From the NCBI RefSeq assembly GCF_002778285.1, contig NZ_NESM01000005.1:62001-126000 (forward strand): DNA of 64,000 nucleotides, given 5' to 3'. Positions 24,817 to 32,747 of the stretch are shown here, in pieces. A program made the position numbers and the translations under genes. The stretch comes from Limnohabitans sp. 15K. Its GTDB lineage: Bacteria > Pseudomonadota > Gammaproteobacteria > Burkholderiales > Burkholderiaceae_C. Numbering within the stretch: position 1 is the first letter of the stretch; each line of letters opens with the position of its first letter. The notes under the pieces are model-generated. The model was not told where the DNA came from, did no database searches, and worked only from the letters and a program-made list of their open reading frames with translations.

Positions 24817-26151
24817 GTGGCCCACACCGAATTCAACATGGACAACCAATGGTTGCCCTTCACGCCCAACCGCACCTTCAAACAAGACCCGCGCGTGTTT
24901 GTGGGTGCCGAGGGCATGCACTTCACCACGCACGACGGCAAAAAGATCATCGACGGCATCTCTAGCCTGTGGTGCGTGGGCGCAGGTCACAACCGCAAGC
25001 CGATCAACGAGGCCATCAAAAAGCAGCTGGACACGCTGGACTACGCCACGGCGTTTCAGGCCAGCAACGACAAGGCTTTCAAAGCGGCGCAGATGATTGC
25101 CGACATGGCCCCGGGTGATTTGAACAAGGTGCTGTTTTGCAACTCCGGCTCGGAAGCGGCTGACACGGCGCTGAAAGTGGCACTGGCTTACCACCGTGCT
25201 CGGGGTGAAGGCCACCGCACGGTGTTCATCGGGCGTGAAAAGGGTTACCACGGCGTCAACTTTGGCGGTATGAGTGTGGGCGGCTTGCCGGCCAACCGCA
25301 AGGCATTCGGTGCGCAACTGCTGCCTCGGGTGGACCACATGCGCTTCATTCATGACCCGGTGAACCACCCCTACATCCACCACGAAGAGCCCGTGTGGGC
25401 CGAAGACCCCTTGCTGGAACTGGAAAACCGCATTTTGGTCTTGCACGACCCGAGCAACATCGCCGCTGTGATCGTCGAGCCGATCGCGGGCAGCGCGGGC
25501 TGGTACATCCCGCCCCAAGGTTATGTGAAGCGCCTGCGCGAGATTTGCGACAAGCACGGCATCTTGTTGATTTTTGACGAGGTCATCACCGGCTTTGGCC
25601 GTCTGGGCGTGAACTTTGGCGCTGATTTTTATGGCGTGGTGCCCGACATGCTGAACTTTGCCAAGGCAGTGACCAACGGCGTGATTCCGCTGGGCGGCGT
25701 GATTTGCCGCGACTTCATCTACGACGCGATGATGAACGCCAACTCGCCACAACATGCCATCGAGTTTTTCCATGGCTACACCTATTCAGGCCACCCCGTC
25801 GCTTGTGCGGCCGCCATTGCCACGCTTGACTTGATGAAGGAAGAAAACCTTTTTGCACGCGCGGGCCAGCAAGGCCGGGTGCTGGGCGACGCGATGCACA
25901 GCGCCTTGAAGGGCTTGCCCAATGTGGTCGGTATCCGCACTTTGGGCTTGGCCGGGGCGGTGGAGCTGGCCAGCATCCCTGGTACGCCCGGCAAGCGGGC
26001 CTATGACATCTTCATGGACTGCTTCCACCATGGTGTGTGGGTGCGCCCTGCGGGCGAAAACATCGTCATTTGCCCACCCTACATTGTCGAAGACGCGCAC
26101 ATCGACCAGATCGTGCAGACGGTGGCCGACAGCATCCGCCGTCACGCCTGA
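24817..26151 (+). CDS. Omega-amino acid:pyruvate aminotransferase (class III)
   Basis: A 444-residue PLP enzyme transferring the amino group of beta-alanine or similar omega-amino acids to pyruvate. Landmarks are NSGSEAADTALKVALAYHRARG (phosphate loop), FIGREKGYHGVNFGGMSVGGLP, VIVEPIAGSAGWYIPPQGY, LIFDEVITGFGRLG (the Asp holding the pyridine nitrogen) and FAKAVTNGVIPLGGV (Schiff-base lysine). The start is GTG at 24817 with GAGGAG 7 bases upstream. A hairpin terminator follows the stop by 24 bases. Confidence 0.93.
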   Translation: MAHTEFNMDNQWLPFTPNRTFKQDPRVFVGAEGMHFTTHDGKKIIDGISSLWCVGAGHNRKPINEAIKKQLDTLDYATAFQASNDKAFKAAQMIADMAPGDLNKVLFCNSGSEAADTALKVALAYHRARGEGHRTVFIGREKGYHGVNFGGMSVGGLPANRKAFGAQLLPRVDHMRFIHDPVNHPYIHHEEPVWAEDPLLELENRILVLHDPSNIAAVIVEPIAGSAGWYIPPQGYVKRLREICDKHGILLIFDEVITGFGRLGVNFGADFYGVVPDMLNFAKAVTNGVIPLGGVICRDFIYDAMMNANSPQHAIEFFHGYTYSGHPVACAAAIATLDLMKEENLFARAGQQGRVLGDAMHSALKGLPNVVGIRTLGLAGAVELASIPGTPGKRAYDIFMDCFHHGVWVRPAGENIVICPPYIVEDAHIDQIVQTVADSIRRHA

Positions 26152-26175
26152 TCGCTGGGTCTTGCCTGTCACCCC

Positions 26176-26202
26176 GACCGTCCGTTTGGGCGGTCTTTTT
26201 TT
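26176..26202 (+). terminator. Rho-independent terminator of the aminotransferase gene
   Basis: Stem GACCGTCC/GGGCGGTC with one G-U pair and a short GTTT loop, followed by seven T. The next coding region opens only 6 bases after the T run, leaving no room for a separate promoter and leader. Confidence 0.85.
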
Positions 26203-26208
26203 GAGCCC

Positions 26209-27291
26209 ATGAACTTTCGTCACCTGACCCGCGTGGTGTTGACCTTGATGTCTGCACTGTTGGCTGTGCAAGTGTGCCTCTGGTTGCACACGCCGATTCC
26301 TTGGATGCTGGGGCCTTTGCTGGTCACGGCCTTGGCTTCGGTGTTGGGCGCGCCCACCCGCAGCGCCACACCCTTGCGCAACGCTGGGCAATGGGTGATC
26401 GGGGCGGCGCTGGGGCTGTACTTCACGCCACAAGTCGGTGCGTTGGTGGTCAGTTTGTGGTGGGCGATTGCTTTGGCCGTGGTGTGGGCATTGGCGTTAG
26501 GAGCTTTGTTCGGTGCTTGGTTGCAGCGTCAGCATGCGGCTGATTTTGCCCATTTGCCACCCGGCGCAGGTCGAGCCACCAGTTACTTTGCCAGTGCGAT
26601 CGGCGGCGCCTCTGAGATGACTTTGCTGGCTGAGCGCCACGGTGCACGCACCGATTTGGTGGCGGCGTCGCACAGCGTGCGTTTGGTGATCGTGGTGTTG
26701 TCCGTGCCTTTCGCCATGCAGTGGGTGCAAAGTCACTGGGGCTTACCCGTCGATACCCGCTTGTTGCCAGGAGCCGGTGGGGTGCAGTGGCCCGGTTTGC
26801 TTTGGCTGTCACTGGCCACGGCGGTGGGGGCATGGGTCATGACCTTGTTCAAGCGCAGCAATCCTTGGTTCATGGGGGCTTTGCTGGCATCGATGGGGCT
26901 GACCTTGTCGGGTATCGAGTGGTCCACGGTGCCCACCGTTTTGTCGAATGCGGCGCAGTTGGTGATTGGTGTGAGTTTGGGTGTGCGTTTTCAGCGGGAG
27001 TTTGTCCATACCGCGCCGCGCTGGTTGTTTTCGGTGGCTCTGGGCACGGTCGGCATGTTGCTCTTATCGGTGGGGTTTGGCCAGTGCTTGGCATGGGCCA
27101 CAGGGTTGCCAGCCGCCACGCTGATTTTGGGAACGGCCCCGGGTGGCATTGCCGAGATGGCCATCACCGCCAAGGTCTTGAAGTTGGGGGTGCCGGTGGT
27201 CACGGCATTTCAGGTTTGCCGCTTGGTGGCCGTGTTGATGCTGGTCGGACCTCTGTTTCAGTGGTTGGGCAGGCGAAAAAAAACCGCCTGA
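26209..27291 (+). CDS. AbrB-family membrane protein (putative regulator/transporter)
   Basis: A 360-residue polytopic membrane protein with two homologous halves, each carrying the family signature: PWMLGPLLVTALASVLG / IGAALGLYFTP and PWFMGALLASMGLTLSG / IGVSLGVRFQREF. The GTAPGGIAEMAITAKVLKLGVPVVTAFQVCRLV segment near the C-terminus is typical of PF05145. E. coli AbrB affects aidB expression; the family otherwise resembles transporters. No clear ribosome site precedes the ATG at 26209. An internal ATG at 26248 is an alternative start. Confidence 0.87.
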   Translation: MNFRHLTRVVLTLMSALLAVQVCLWLHTPIPWMLGPLLVTALASVLGAPTRSATPLRNAGQWVIGAALGLYFTPQVGALVVSLWWAIALAVVWALALGALFGAWLQRQHAADFAHLPPGAGRATSYFASAIGGASEMTLLAERHGARTDLVAASHSVRLVIVVLSVPFAMQWVQSHWGLPVDTRLLPGAGGVQWPGLLWLSLATAVGAWVMTLFKRSNPWFMGALLASMGLTLSGIEWSTVPTVLSNAAQLVIGVSLGVRFQREFVHTAPRWLFSVALGTVGMLLLSVGFGQCLAWATGLPAATLILGTAPGGIAEMAITAKVLKLGVPVVTAFQVCRLVAVLMLVGPLFQWLGRRKKTA

Positions 27292-27302
27292 ACAAAGGCG
27301 GT
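27275..27302 (-). terminator. Minus-strand terminator inside the AbrB 3' end
   Basis: Read on the minus strand: stem ACCGCCT/AGGCGGT with a 6-base loop followed by eight T. It lies 20 bases downstream of the DUF3567 stop and overlaps the last codons of the convergent AbrB-family gene. There is no T run on the plus strand, so it should work only for the minus-strand operon. Confidence 0.85.
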
Positions 27303-27322
27303 GGGTGGATGGCGGTTCTGGC

Positions 27323-27604
27323 TCAATGCACCACGACCGGCTGTTGGGCCAGACCGGTATAACCTTCCAGCGTGTCCTCGACTTCTTCTTGCGTCGGGGT
27401 GTGTTGCTGCCAAGCTTGTATTTGCTGCTGGAACATTTCGGCCCAAGAGCCATCCAGGTAAACCTCTTTGCCTGAACGCTTGTCCACGATTTCAAAACCA
27501 TGGCGCTCCAACAGGTGTGCGCTGGGGGTGACCGCGGGCTCGGCTGGCGCGTTGGCCAATACATGCATCACGGCGAAGGTTTCAGATTCGTACAGCAGGT
27601 TCAT
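27323..27604 (-). CDS. DUF3567 small protein
   Basis: A 93-residue protein beginning MNLLYESETFAVMHVLANAP and containing AHLLERHGFEIVDKRSGKEVYLDGSWAEMFQQQIQAW. This pattern matches DUF3567, a small family found in Burkholderiales, with no known function. The ATG at 27604 was chosen over an upstream in-frame one at 27661 because the family starts at MNLLYES and the longer form would run into the DUF3108 gene. Length is normal. Confidence 0.8.
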   Translation of the reverse strand: MNLLYESETFAVMHVLANAPAEPAVTPSAHLLERHGFEIVDKRSGKEVYLDGSWAEMFQQQIQAWQQHTPTQEEVEDTLEGYTGLAQQPVVVH

Positions 27605-27657
27605 GGCTTCATTCTCTCTCAACTTGTGCTCAACAGGTGGGGCTTTTGGGATGAACT

Positions 27658-28881
27658 TCAAGATGACGTGGTTTTACCGACGGGAGATGCTGTCAAAGGC
27701 AAGGCCGGCAAAGGCTCCTGCCCTACGAGCATCATGTCGATGAAGTCGCCGCTGACTTGGGTGATGCGAATGCGCACAGGCAACCAGCCGTATTTTTCGG
27801 CCATCCAGAACTCGACCTTGGCGTCAAAACGGTTGCGAGGCTGACACACCCATTTGGCCGTTTGCAAGGTTTGGGCGTCCAATTTCAGAGTTTCTGCGGC
27901 ATCCATGGTCAGCAGCCAAGGCTGGGCGTCACGTACCGTGGCGGTTTGAATCTGCAGCCGCGTGCCCGGCTGAAACCGTTGGGGTTCGCCCGCCATGGCG
28001 GCGGCCAGTTGCACATACAGGCTCACCTGGTCTTGCGCGCCCGGCTCCAAAACGGCCACGGGCGCGTTGCTGCTGAACACCACCCGCTTGTTGTCGCGGT
28101 CAAAGTGCGTGGCACGTTCGTTGCGCCAGCTGTCTGAAAAGCGCGTGGGGGCGAGGCCCGTGGCGTTCACCAGGCCCACGCTGCGCCAGTGGCGTGTGCC
28201 CAGCAAAAACGCCCGAACCGACAAACTCGTGGCGTAAGCCGTGTCGTTGAACTGCCAGCGCAATTCGCCCGTGGCATGGTAAGTGAGTCCTTTGGAGGCC
28301 CCCGTCAGGCGGTAGTTCAACAGGCTGGAAGGGGGCAAGGCCCCCAGAGGAATCAGGGGCATGGCAGCGGTGGCCACTTGGGCTTGTGCCTGGGCTTCGC
28401 TGGCAGGGGGGGCAGGGTTTTGTGCCTGGGGCAGGGGGCTTTCAGCCGATGCGTTCAAGGGGACCGCTTGGGTGGGCTCGGCAGCGGTGGGTTTTGGCAA
28501 GTCTGCTGCGTCCGATGCCGGGGCTTGTGCTGTGGTTGGCGCAGCTTCGGTCAGGGGTTCTACAACAGGTTCGGGTGAAGGCATGGGGCGCGCGGGGCGC
28601 GATGCTTCGGTGGCGATTCGGGTTTTGGGGGCGGCCGTTTTTTGGGGGACGGGCGCAGGCACTGCCGCTGCTGGAGGGGGTATCCAGCGCGTTTGCATGG
28701 GGCCGCTGCGCACCTCGTTGTCGGCGGGTAAACGCAAATCCAGTGTGCCCGACACGCTGAGCAGCGCCAGTCCATGCGCCACCAGCACGCAAAGCACCAA
28801 GGCGACCAAAGTGCGGCGAGAAGGCGGCCCCGACAAGACGGCCATGTCTTGCGCGGCCGGTGGTGGGCGTTTGGAAGGCAT
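27658..28881 (-). CDS. DUF3108 protein with TonB-like N-terminus
   Basis: A 407-residue protein. A single membrane anchor at about residues 23-46 (RRTLVALVLCVLVAHGLALL) is followed by a long Pro/Ala/Glu-rich stretch to about residue 180, like the periplasm-spanning part of TonB. The C-terminal DUF3108 domain begins about residue 185 (LLNYRLTGASKGLTYHATGELRW) and ends in a lipocalin-like barrel segment. Function is unknown; an envelope role is likely from the architecture. The ATG overlaps the IclR stop, so the two genes are coupled. Confidence 0.83.
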   Translation of the reverse strand: MPSKRPPPAAQDMAVLSGPPSRRTLVALVLCVLVAHGLALLSVSGTLDLRLPADNEVRSGPMQTRWIPPPAAAVPAPVPQKTAAPKTRIATEASRPARPMPSPEPVVEPLTEAAPTTAQAPASDAADLPKPTAAEPTQAVPLNASAESPLPQAQNPAPPASEAQAQAQVATAAMPLIPLGALPPSSLLNYRLTGASKGLTYHATGELRWQFNDTAYATSLSVRAFLLGTRHWRSVGLVNATGLAPTRFSDSWRNERATHFDRDNKRVVFSSNAPVAVLEPGAQDQVSLYVQLAAAMAGEPQRFQPGTRLQIQTATVRDAQPWLLTMDAAETLKLDAQTLQTAKWVCQPRNRFDAKVEFWMAEKYGWLPVRIRITQVSGDFIDMMLVGQEPLPALPLTASPVGKTTSS

Positions 28882-29708
28882 CAACCCAGCCAACCCAAAT
28901 CGGCCGACAGTTGTTGGGAGAAGTGGCGCAGGTGTTGGGCAATCGGTCCGTCCCAGGCGGTGTCGAGGGTGGCCGAGGAGCCCAGCGACACCACACCCAA
29001 GACCAAGTGACCGTCTGCATCAAAAACAGGGGCGCACCAACCGGAAATGCCGGGCAACAACACATTGACCACGCGGCCCAAACCTTGTTGCCGGGTTTCT
29101 TTGACCATCGCTTGCACTTGGGCTGGGCTGTTGGGCAAGTCGCTGCGGCCCAGTTTGCGAGCCAGGGCCAACTCTTCTTCGATCATGGGCGCGGCTTTGT
29201 TGGCCCCGCCGCCGTGGTCGTTGAAAGCTGCAAAGCAGCGCCCGGTGGCCGAAGACAAAAGCGGCATCACATCGCCCAAGCGCAGGCTGACCGGCGCGGC
29301 CAGAGGCGTTTCTTGCCAGTGCACCAAGGTGGGCCCTCTGTTGCCCCAAACGGCCAGTGCGGTGGTGTGGCCGGTTGCTTCGATCAAGGCGGGCAACCGC
29401 TCTCGGGCCATCTTGACTGCGTCCAAGCGGGACAAGGTGGCCAAGCCCAGTCGCAAAGTCGCAGGGCCCAACTCGTAGCGGGTGCTGGTGCTGTCTTGCA
29501 TCACCAGACCTAAGCGCTGAAAACTGACCAAGTAACGGTGGGCTTTGGCCGCACTCATTTGGGCGGCAGCAGCCAAGTCGCGCAGCATCAAGGGGCCGGG
29601 CGCTTGCGCCAACACGTCCAGCAGCGCAAAGCCGACCTCCACCGACTGAATGCCGGCGCGTTCTTTGTCTTCGCCTTTGGCGATGGTGGCTGTGAGGGCT
29701 GAGTCCAT
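28881..29708 (-). CDS. IclR-family transcriptional regulator
   Basis: A 275-residue regulator. The N-terminal winged helix is SVEVGFALLDVLAQAPGPLMLRDLAAAAQMSAAKAHRYLVSFQRLGLV and the effector domain runs from about residue 95, with SSATGRCFAAF and GISGWCAPVFDADGHLVLGVVSLG, the usual IclR core. It is divergent from an FAH-family gene over a 103-base gap containing a palindrome, the arrangement typical of IclR regulators of aromatic catabolism. Confidence 0.92.
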   Translation of the reverse strand: MDSALTATIAKGEDKERAGIQSVEVGFALLDVLAQAPGPLMLRDLAAAAQMSAAKAHRYLVSFQRLGLVMQDSTSTRYELGPATLRLGLATLSRLDAVKMARERLPALIEATGHTTALAVWGNRGPTLVHWQETPLAAPVSLRLGDVMPLLSSATGRCFAAFNDHGGGANKAAPMIEEELALARKLGRSDLPNSPAQVQAMVKETRQQGLGRVVNVLLPGISGWCAPVFDADGHLVLGVVSLGSSATLDTAWDGPIAQHLRHFSQQLSADLGWLG

Positions 29709-29727
29709 GTCGCCTAAAATCCGGTTT

Positions 29728-29749
29728 CGTTTAGTTAAACGGGTTTAAC
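29728..29749. promoter_or_regulatory. IclR operator candidate
   Basis: Perfect palindrome CGTTTA-GT-TAAACG at 29728-29741, followed at once by a further GGTTTAAC half. It lies between the divergent IclR gene (start 29708) and the FAH gene (start 29812), where a shared operator would be expected. Confidence 0.65.
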
Positions 29750-29811
29750 AATGCGTAACTTCTTGGTGGTGCACACTGTAGCGCATCAAGGCACGAACGG
29801 ACACATTCAAG

Positions 29812-30822
29812 ATGAAATTGGCGACCTACAAAGACGGCTCACGCGACGGACAACTGGTGGTGGTTTCGCGCGATCTGAGCACCGCCCATTATGCGACCGG
29901 CATCGCCAGCAAACTGCAGTCGGTGCTGGACGACTGGAACTTTTTGGCCCCCCAGCTTGAAGACCTGTACACCACCCTGAACCAAGGCAAGGCCCGCCAC
30001 GCTTTCCCGTTTGACCCGGAGCAATGTATGGCCCCGCTGCCCCGCGCTTACCAGTGGGCCGACGGTTCGGCCTACCTCAACCATGTGGAGCTGGTGCGTG
30101 CGTCGCGCAAGTCGGAAGTGCCCGCCAGTTTTTACACCGACCCCTTGATGTACCAAGGCGGCAGCGATGATCTTCTGGGCCCTTGCGACCCGGTGGTGTG
30201 CGCCAGCGAAGCGTTTGGCATCGACTTTGAAGCCGAAATCGCGGTCATCACCGGCGACGTGCCCATGCAAACCAATGCAGACGACGCCATTGAGGCCGTG
30301 CGCCTGATCATGTTGGCCAACGACGTGAGCCTGCGCAACCTGATCCCGAACGAGCTGGGCAAAGGTTTTGGCTTTGTGCAAAGCAAACCCGCCACCGCTT
30401 TCAGCCCCGTGGCCGTGACGCCCGATGAGTTGGGCGAAGCCTGGCAAGGCGGCCGCGTCCACCTGACTCTGCAGTCCACTTGGAACGGTCGAAAAGTGGG
30501 CATGTGCGAGGCTGGCCCCGAGATGACCTTCCACTTCGGCCAGCTGATCGCTCACATCTGCAAAACCCGCAACGTGCGCGCCGGCTCCATCGTGGGCAGT
30601 GGCACCGTGAGCAACAAAAGCGTGGAAGTGAACGGTAAACCCGAGTGGCCCAAAGGCTACAGCTGCATCGCCGAAAAACGCGCCATCGAAACCATCTTGG
30701 ACGGCCAACCCAGCACCGAGTTCATGAAATACGGCGACACCATTCGCATCGAGATGAAGGGGCTGAACGGCGAGAGTTTGTTTGGGGCGATTGAGCAGGA
30801 AGTGGTGCCGCTCGAAGGCTGA
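29812..30822 (+). CDS. Fumarylacetoacetate-hydrolase family protein
   Basis: A 336-residue FAH-domain protein: MKLATYKDGSRDGQLVVVS, YQWADGSAYLNHVELVRASRK, FGIDFEAEIAVITGDVPMQ (metal ligands E-x-E), LIMLANDVSLRNLIPNELGKGFGFVQSKPATAFSPVAVTP and GSIVGSGTVSN. It is longer than the short FAH hydrolases and carries an N-terminal domain like that of fumarylacetoacetase. Control by the divergent IclR regulator is inferred from the layout. Its TGA directly abuts the stop of the convergent hydrolase. Confidence 0.88.
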   Translation: MKLATYKDGSRDGQLVVVSRDLSTAHYATGIASKLQSVLDDWNFLAPQLEDLYTTLNQGKARHAFPFDPEQCMAPLPRAYQWADGSAYLNHVELVRASRKSEVPASFYTDPLMYQGGSDDLLGPCDPVVCASEAFGIDFEAEIAVITGDVPMQTNADDAIEAVRLIMLANDVSLRNLIPNELGKGFGFVQSKPATAFSPVAVTPDELGEAWQGGRVHLTLQSTWNGRKVGMCEAGPEMTFHFGQLIAHICKTRNVRAGSIVGSGTVSNKSVEVNGKPEWPKGYSCIAEKRAIETILDGQPSTEFMKYGDTIRIEMKGLNGESLFGAIEQEVVPLEG

Positions 30823-31539
30823 TCACAGTTTCAGCCAACTCACAAAATGGGCCGCCACGGCCTCTGGCTTTTCCATCATCATCATGTGACCCGATCCAGT
30901 CACCACCTGCACTGTGGGGCGGGCGGGCATCAGATCGGCCATGGCCTGGTGTTGCTGGGGGCTGGCCCAAGTGTCCCATTCACCGGCCATCAGCAGGGTG
31001 GGCACACGCAGTTGTTGCAACACATCGCTGGCGTTTGGGCGCGCCAGCAAGGCGCGGATCTGGCGCTTGAAAACATCTTCTGACTTGCGCTGGAACATTT
31101 GCACAATTTCTTCGATCAGCACCGCATCGGTCAGGCGCGAAGGTGCCACCATGTTCTGCACCCAAACTTGCGCCATCATCCGCACGCCATCGCGCTGCGC
31201 CACATCCAGCAGGGCTTGCCGAGTCTGCACTTCCTTTTCACCGGCAGCACCCGCTTCTTTAGGGCGATAGCCAGTGCCCAGCAAGGCCAGCGCCTGCACC
31301 CGCTCAGGCGCCATTCGCATCACCTCCAAAGCCACTCGACCGCCCATCGAGTGCCCGGCCAGGTGAAAAGTCTCGGGAGCGGCGTCCAGAATCTGCTGGG
31401 CCATCGTGACCAAATCATCGGCCTGACCGTGATCGACCACATGGACTTGGGCATGCCCCTGCAAGGCAGGCAACATCGGAGCCCACGATGCGGCATCGCA
31501 CATCAAGCCAGGCACAAGAATCAAATGCGGTGTGGTCAT
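30823..31539 (-). CDS. Alpha/beta hydrolase
   Basis: A 238-residue alpha/beta-fold hydrolase. LILVPGLMCDAASWAPML gives the oxyanion region, LAGHSMGGRVALEVM holds the nucleophile serine (G-H-S-M-G), and GEWDTWASPQQHQAM and TGSGHMMMMEKPEAV supply the Asp and His. The start at 31539 (MTTPHLIL) gives the standard short length; earlier in-frame codons lead only into non-conserved sequence. Substrate is unknown; neighbours in aromatic catabolism would fit an ester or enol-lactone hydrolase. Confidence 0.87.
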   Translation of the reverse strand: MTTPHLILVPGLMCDAASWAPMLPALQGHAQVHVVDHGQADDLVTMAQQILDAAPETFHLAGHSMGGRVALEVMRMAPERVQALALLGTGYRPKEAGAAGEKEVQTRQALLDVAQRDGVRMMAQVWVQNMVAPSRLTDAVLIEEIVQMFQRKSEDVFKRQIRALLARPNASDVLQQLRVPTLLMAGEWDTWASPQQHQAMADLMPARPTVQVVTGSGHMMMMEKPEAVAAHFVSWLKL

Positions 31540-31667
31540 GGCGTTTCCGGGTGAATGCAGGAACAGGTCAGTTCTGAAGTATGTCCCATCATGACCGGGA
31601 CTGAGCCTTGCCAAGCTGGATTGATGGAAGGCCCTGGCGCAAGACCTAAATGAATTTTGTCGTTTAT

Positions 31668-32084
31668 TTATGTGTCGCGCCAAGGATTCAAAAGCGCCAC
31701 GCCAGTCGCTTCAAAATCCGCCACGTTGCGCGTCACCACCGTGAATTTATGCTCAAGGGCGGTGGCGGCAATCATTGCGTCTCGGTCAGAGCGCGGGTTT
31801 GGGATGTGCAGCGCCGCACACACGGGTGCAGTGTTTTCTGCAAAAGGCAAGATGCGACCCGCAAAAGCGGCGCGAACGCCACCCAGCCAATGGCGCAAAG
31901 CGCTGCCCTGCGGCGGTGTTTTGCGCTCCAACGCCTGAATGCCCAATTCCAACTCAAGCAGCGTGATGGATGACAAAAAGAGTTGATTGCTGGGCTGGCC
32001 TGCGGCCCATTGGCGTACAGCCATGGACGAGTTGGGCTTGCCCTGGCGCAGCTCGGAAATGACGTTGGTGTCCAGAACGAACAT
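31668..32084 (-). CDS. vapC: PIN-domain toxin (VapC/FitB-like)
   Basis: A 138-residue PIN ribonuclease. Acidic residues sit where expected: Asp5 in MFVLDTNVISELR, Glu44 in ITLLELELG, Asp100/Asp102 in PRSDRDAMIAATA and Asp123 in VTRNVADF. VapC toxins cleave RNA (tRNA or rRNA) when the antitoxin is lost. It follows the Phd-like gene by 9 bases in the same direction, the usual antitoxin-first order. This pair starts a small accessory patch before gatB. Confidence 0.92.
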   Translation of the reverse strand: MFVLDTNVISELRQGKPNSSMAVRQWAAGQPSNQLFLSSITLLELELGIQALERKTPPQGSALRHWLGGVRAAFAGRILPFAENTAPVCAALHIPNPRSDRDAMIAATALEHKFTVVTRNVADFEATGVALLNPWRDT

Positions 32085-32093
32085 GGATCGCCT

Positions 32094-32354
32094 TCAGTCC
32101 AGGGTCGCGGCCTGAATCTGAATCCCCAGTTTGGGCGGATCGAAATCGATGCCTTCACCACTTGGGATGCCGTCCATCACCTCCAGCAGGGAGGGGGCCG
32201 ATTTTCCTGCCATGCGGTAGTAGTCGTCGATTTTGAGCAATGCAAACGCGGGGCGACCTCGGTCGGTGATGAACACAGGTCCATCCACGGCAGCGCGTTT
32301 GGCGGCCGACACGTCTCGTGTGAAGTCGCGGCTTGAAAACGTGTGAATGCTCAT
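32094..32354 (-). CDS. Phd/YefM-type antitoxin
   Basis: An 86-residue protein with the Phd/YefM N-terminal DNA-binding half (MSIHTFSSRDFTRDVSAAKRAAVDGPVFITDRGRPAFALLKIDDYYR) and a C-terminal acidic tail (IPSGEGIDFDPPKLG) of the kind that blocks a PIN toxin. It would repress its own promoter with the toxin as co-repressor. Intact length and intact partner suggest a working pair. Confidence 0.9.
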   Translation of the reverse strand: MSIHTFSSRDFTRDVSAAKRAAVDGPVFITDRGRPAFALLKIDDYYRMAGKSAPSLLEVMDGIPSGEGIDFDPPKLGIQIQAATLD

Positions 32355-32372
32355 GTATTGATCTTTGGGATT

Positions 32373-32410
32373 AATTGTTTGTATGTTACGACAATTGATT
32401 GACTTGTCAA
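32373..32410. promoter_or_regulatory. Operator/promoter candidate of the toxin-antitoxin pair
   Basis: AT-rich stretch directly upstream of the antitoxin start with two inverted repeats: AATTGT/ACAATT (32373-32378 and 32391-32396) and TTGAC-TT-GTCAA (32399-32410). Phd-family antitoxins bind such short palindromes. Which of the two is the real site is not clear. Confidence 0.45.
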
Positions 32411-32446
32411 TGGTCGGGGCTTGATGTGCTGGTGGCCGTACAGAGG

Positions 32447-32492
32447 CGTGAAGCGTAAAAAGGCCATTTACGCTTCACGTATGAAGCGTAAA
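32447..32492. repeat. Three alternating copies of an 11-13 bp repeat
   Basis: CGTGAAGCGTAAA (32447-32459), its exact reverse complement TTTACGCTTCACG (32467-32479) and a third forward copy TGAAGCGTAAA (32482-32492). Adjacent copies form two competing hairpins with 7- and 4-base loops. The array looks like an operator rather than a terminator because there is no T run. It lies 44 bases before the gene remnant at 32537. The stretch from 32355 to 32747 holds only this array, the antitoxin promoter and the remnant. Confidence 0.8.
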
Positions 32493-32536
32493 TCTCAGTG
32501 GGATCGTAGCAACATCCGAAACTCACACCCGCATAA

Positions 32537-32740
32537 ACCAAGGCGATCAACAAACGTAATGACGTGTGGCTAGACTGTTTTGCCAACGGCAACAGCACGG
32601 AGAAATACGTGAACCTGTGCCGCGTGTCACGCGCAACGGCTTATCGTGAACTCACGGCGCTGTGCGAGATGGGGGTGTTGTTGCAAACGGGCACGGGGGG
32701 CGCGGTATTTTCTAGCCCAGGAGTAGGACTATTTTTATAG
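32537..32740 (+). pseudogene. Remnant of a winged-helix protein C-terminus (possibly Fic-family)
   Basis: An open frame without a start codon reads NDVWLDCFANGNSTEKYVN and then LCRVSRATAYRELTALCEM, VLLQTGTGGAVF, before sequence drifts into a TAG at 32738. The VSRATAYRELTAL helix-turn-helix followed by a wing resembles the C-terminal winged helix of Fic-domain proteins; that assignment is from memory and uncertain. The rest of the gene is missing, and an in-frame TAA precedes it at 32534. It appears to be the leftover of a decayed gene beside the toxin-antitoxin pair. Confidence 0.5.
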
Positions 32741-32747
32741 AACAAAC

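Noticed and set aside
30876..30890. A CATCATCATCAT run that resembles a His-tag
   Set aside because: On the coding (minus) strand it encodes the conserved-position HMMMMEK segment of the alpha/beta hydrolase, so it is natural.
32447..32492. CRISPR array reading of the repeated GAAGCGTAAA units
   Set aside because: Only three short copies in alternating orientation, no equal-length spacers and no cas genes.
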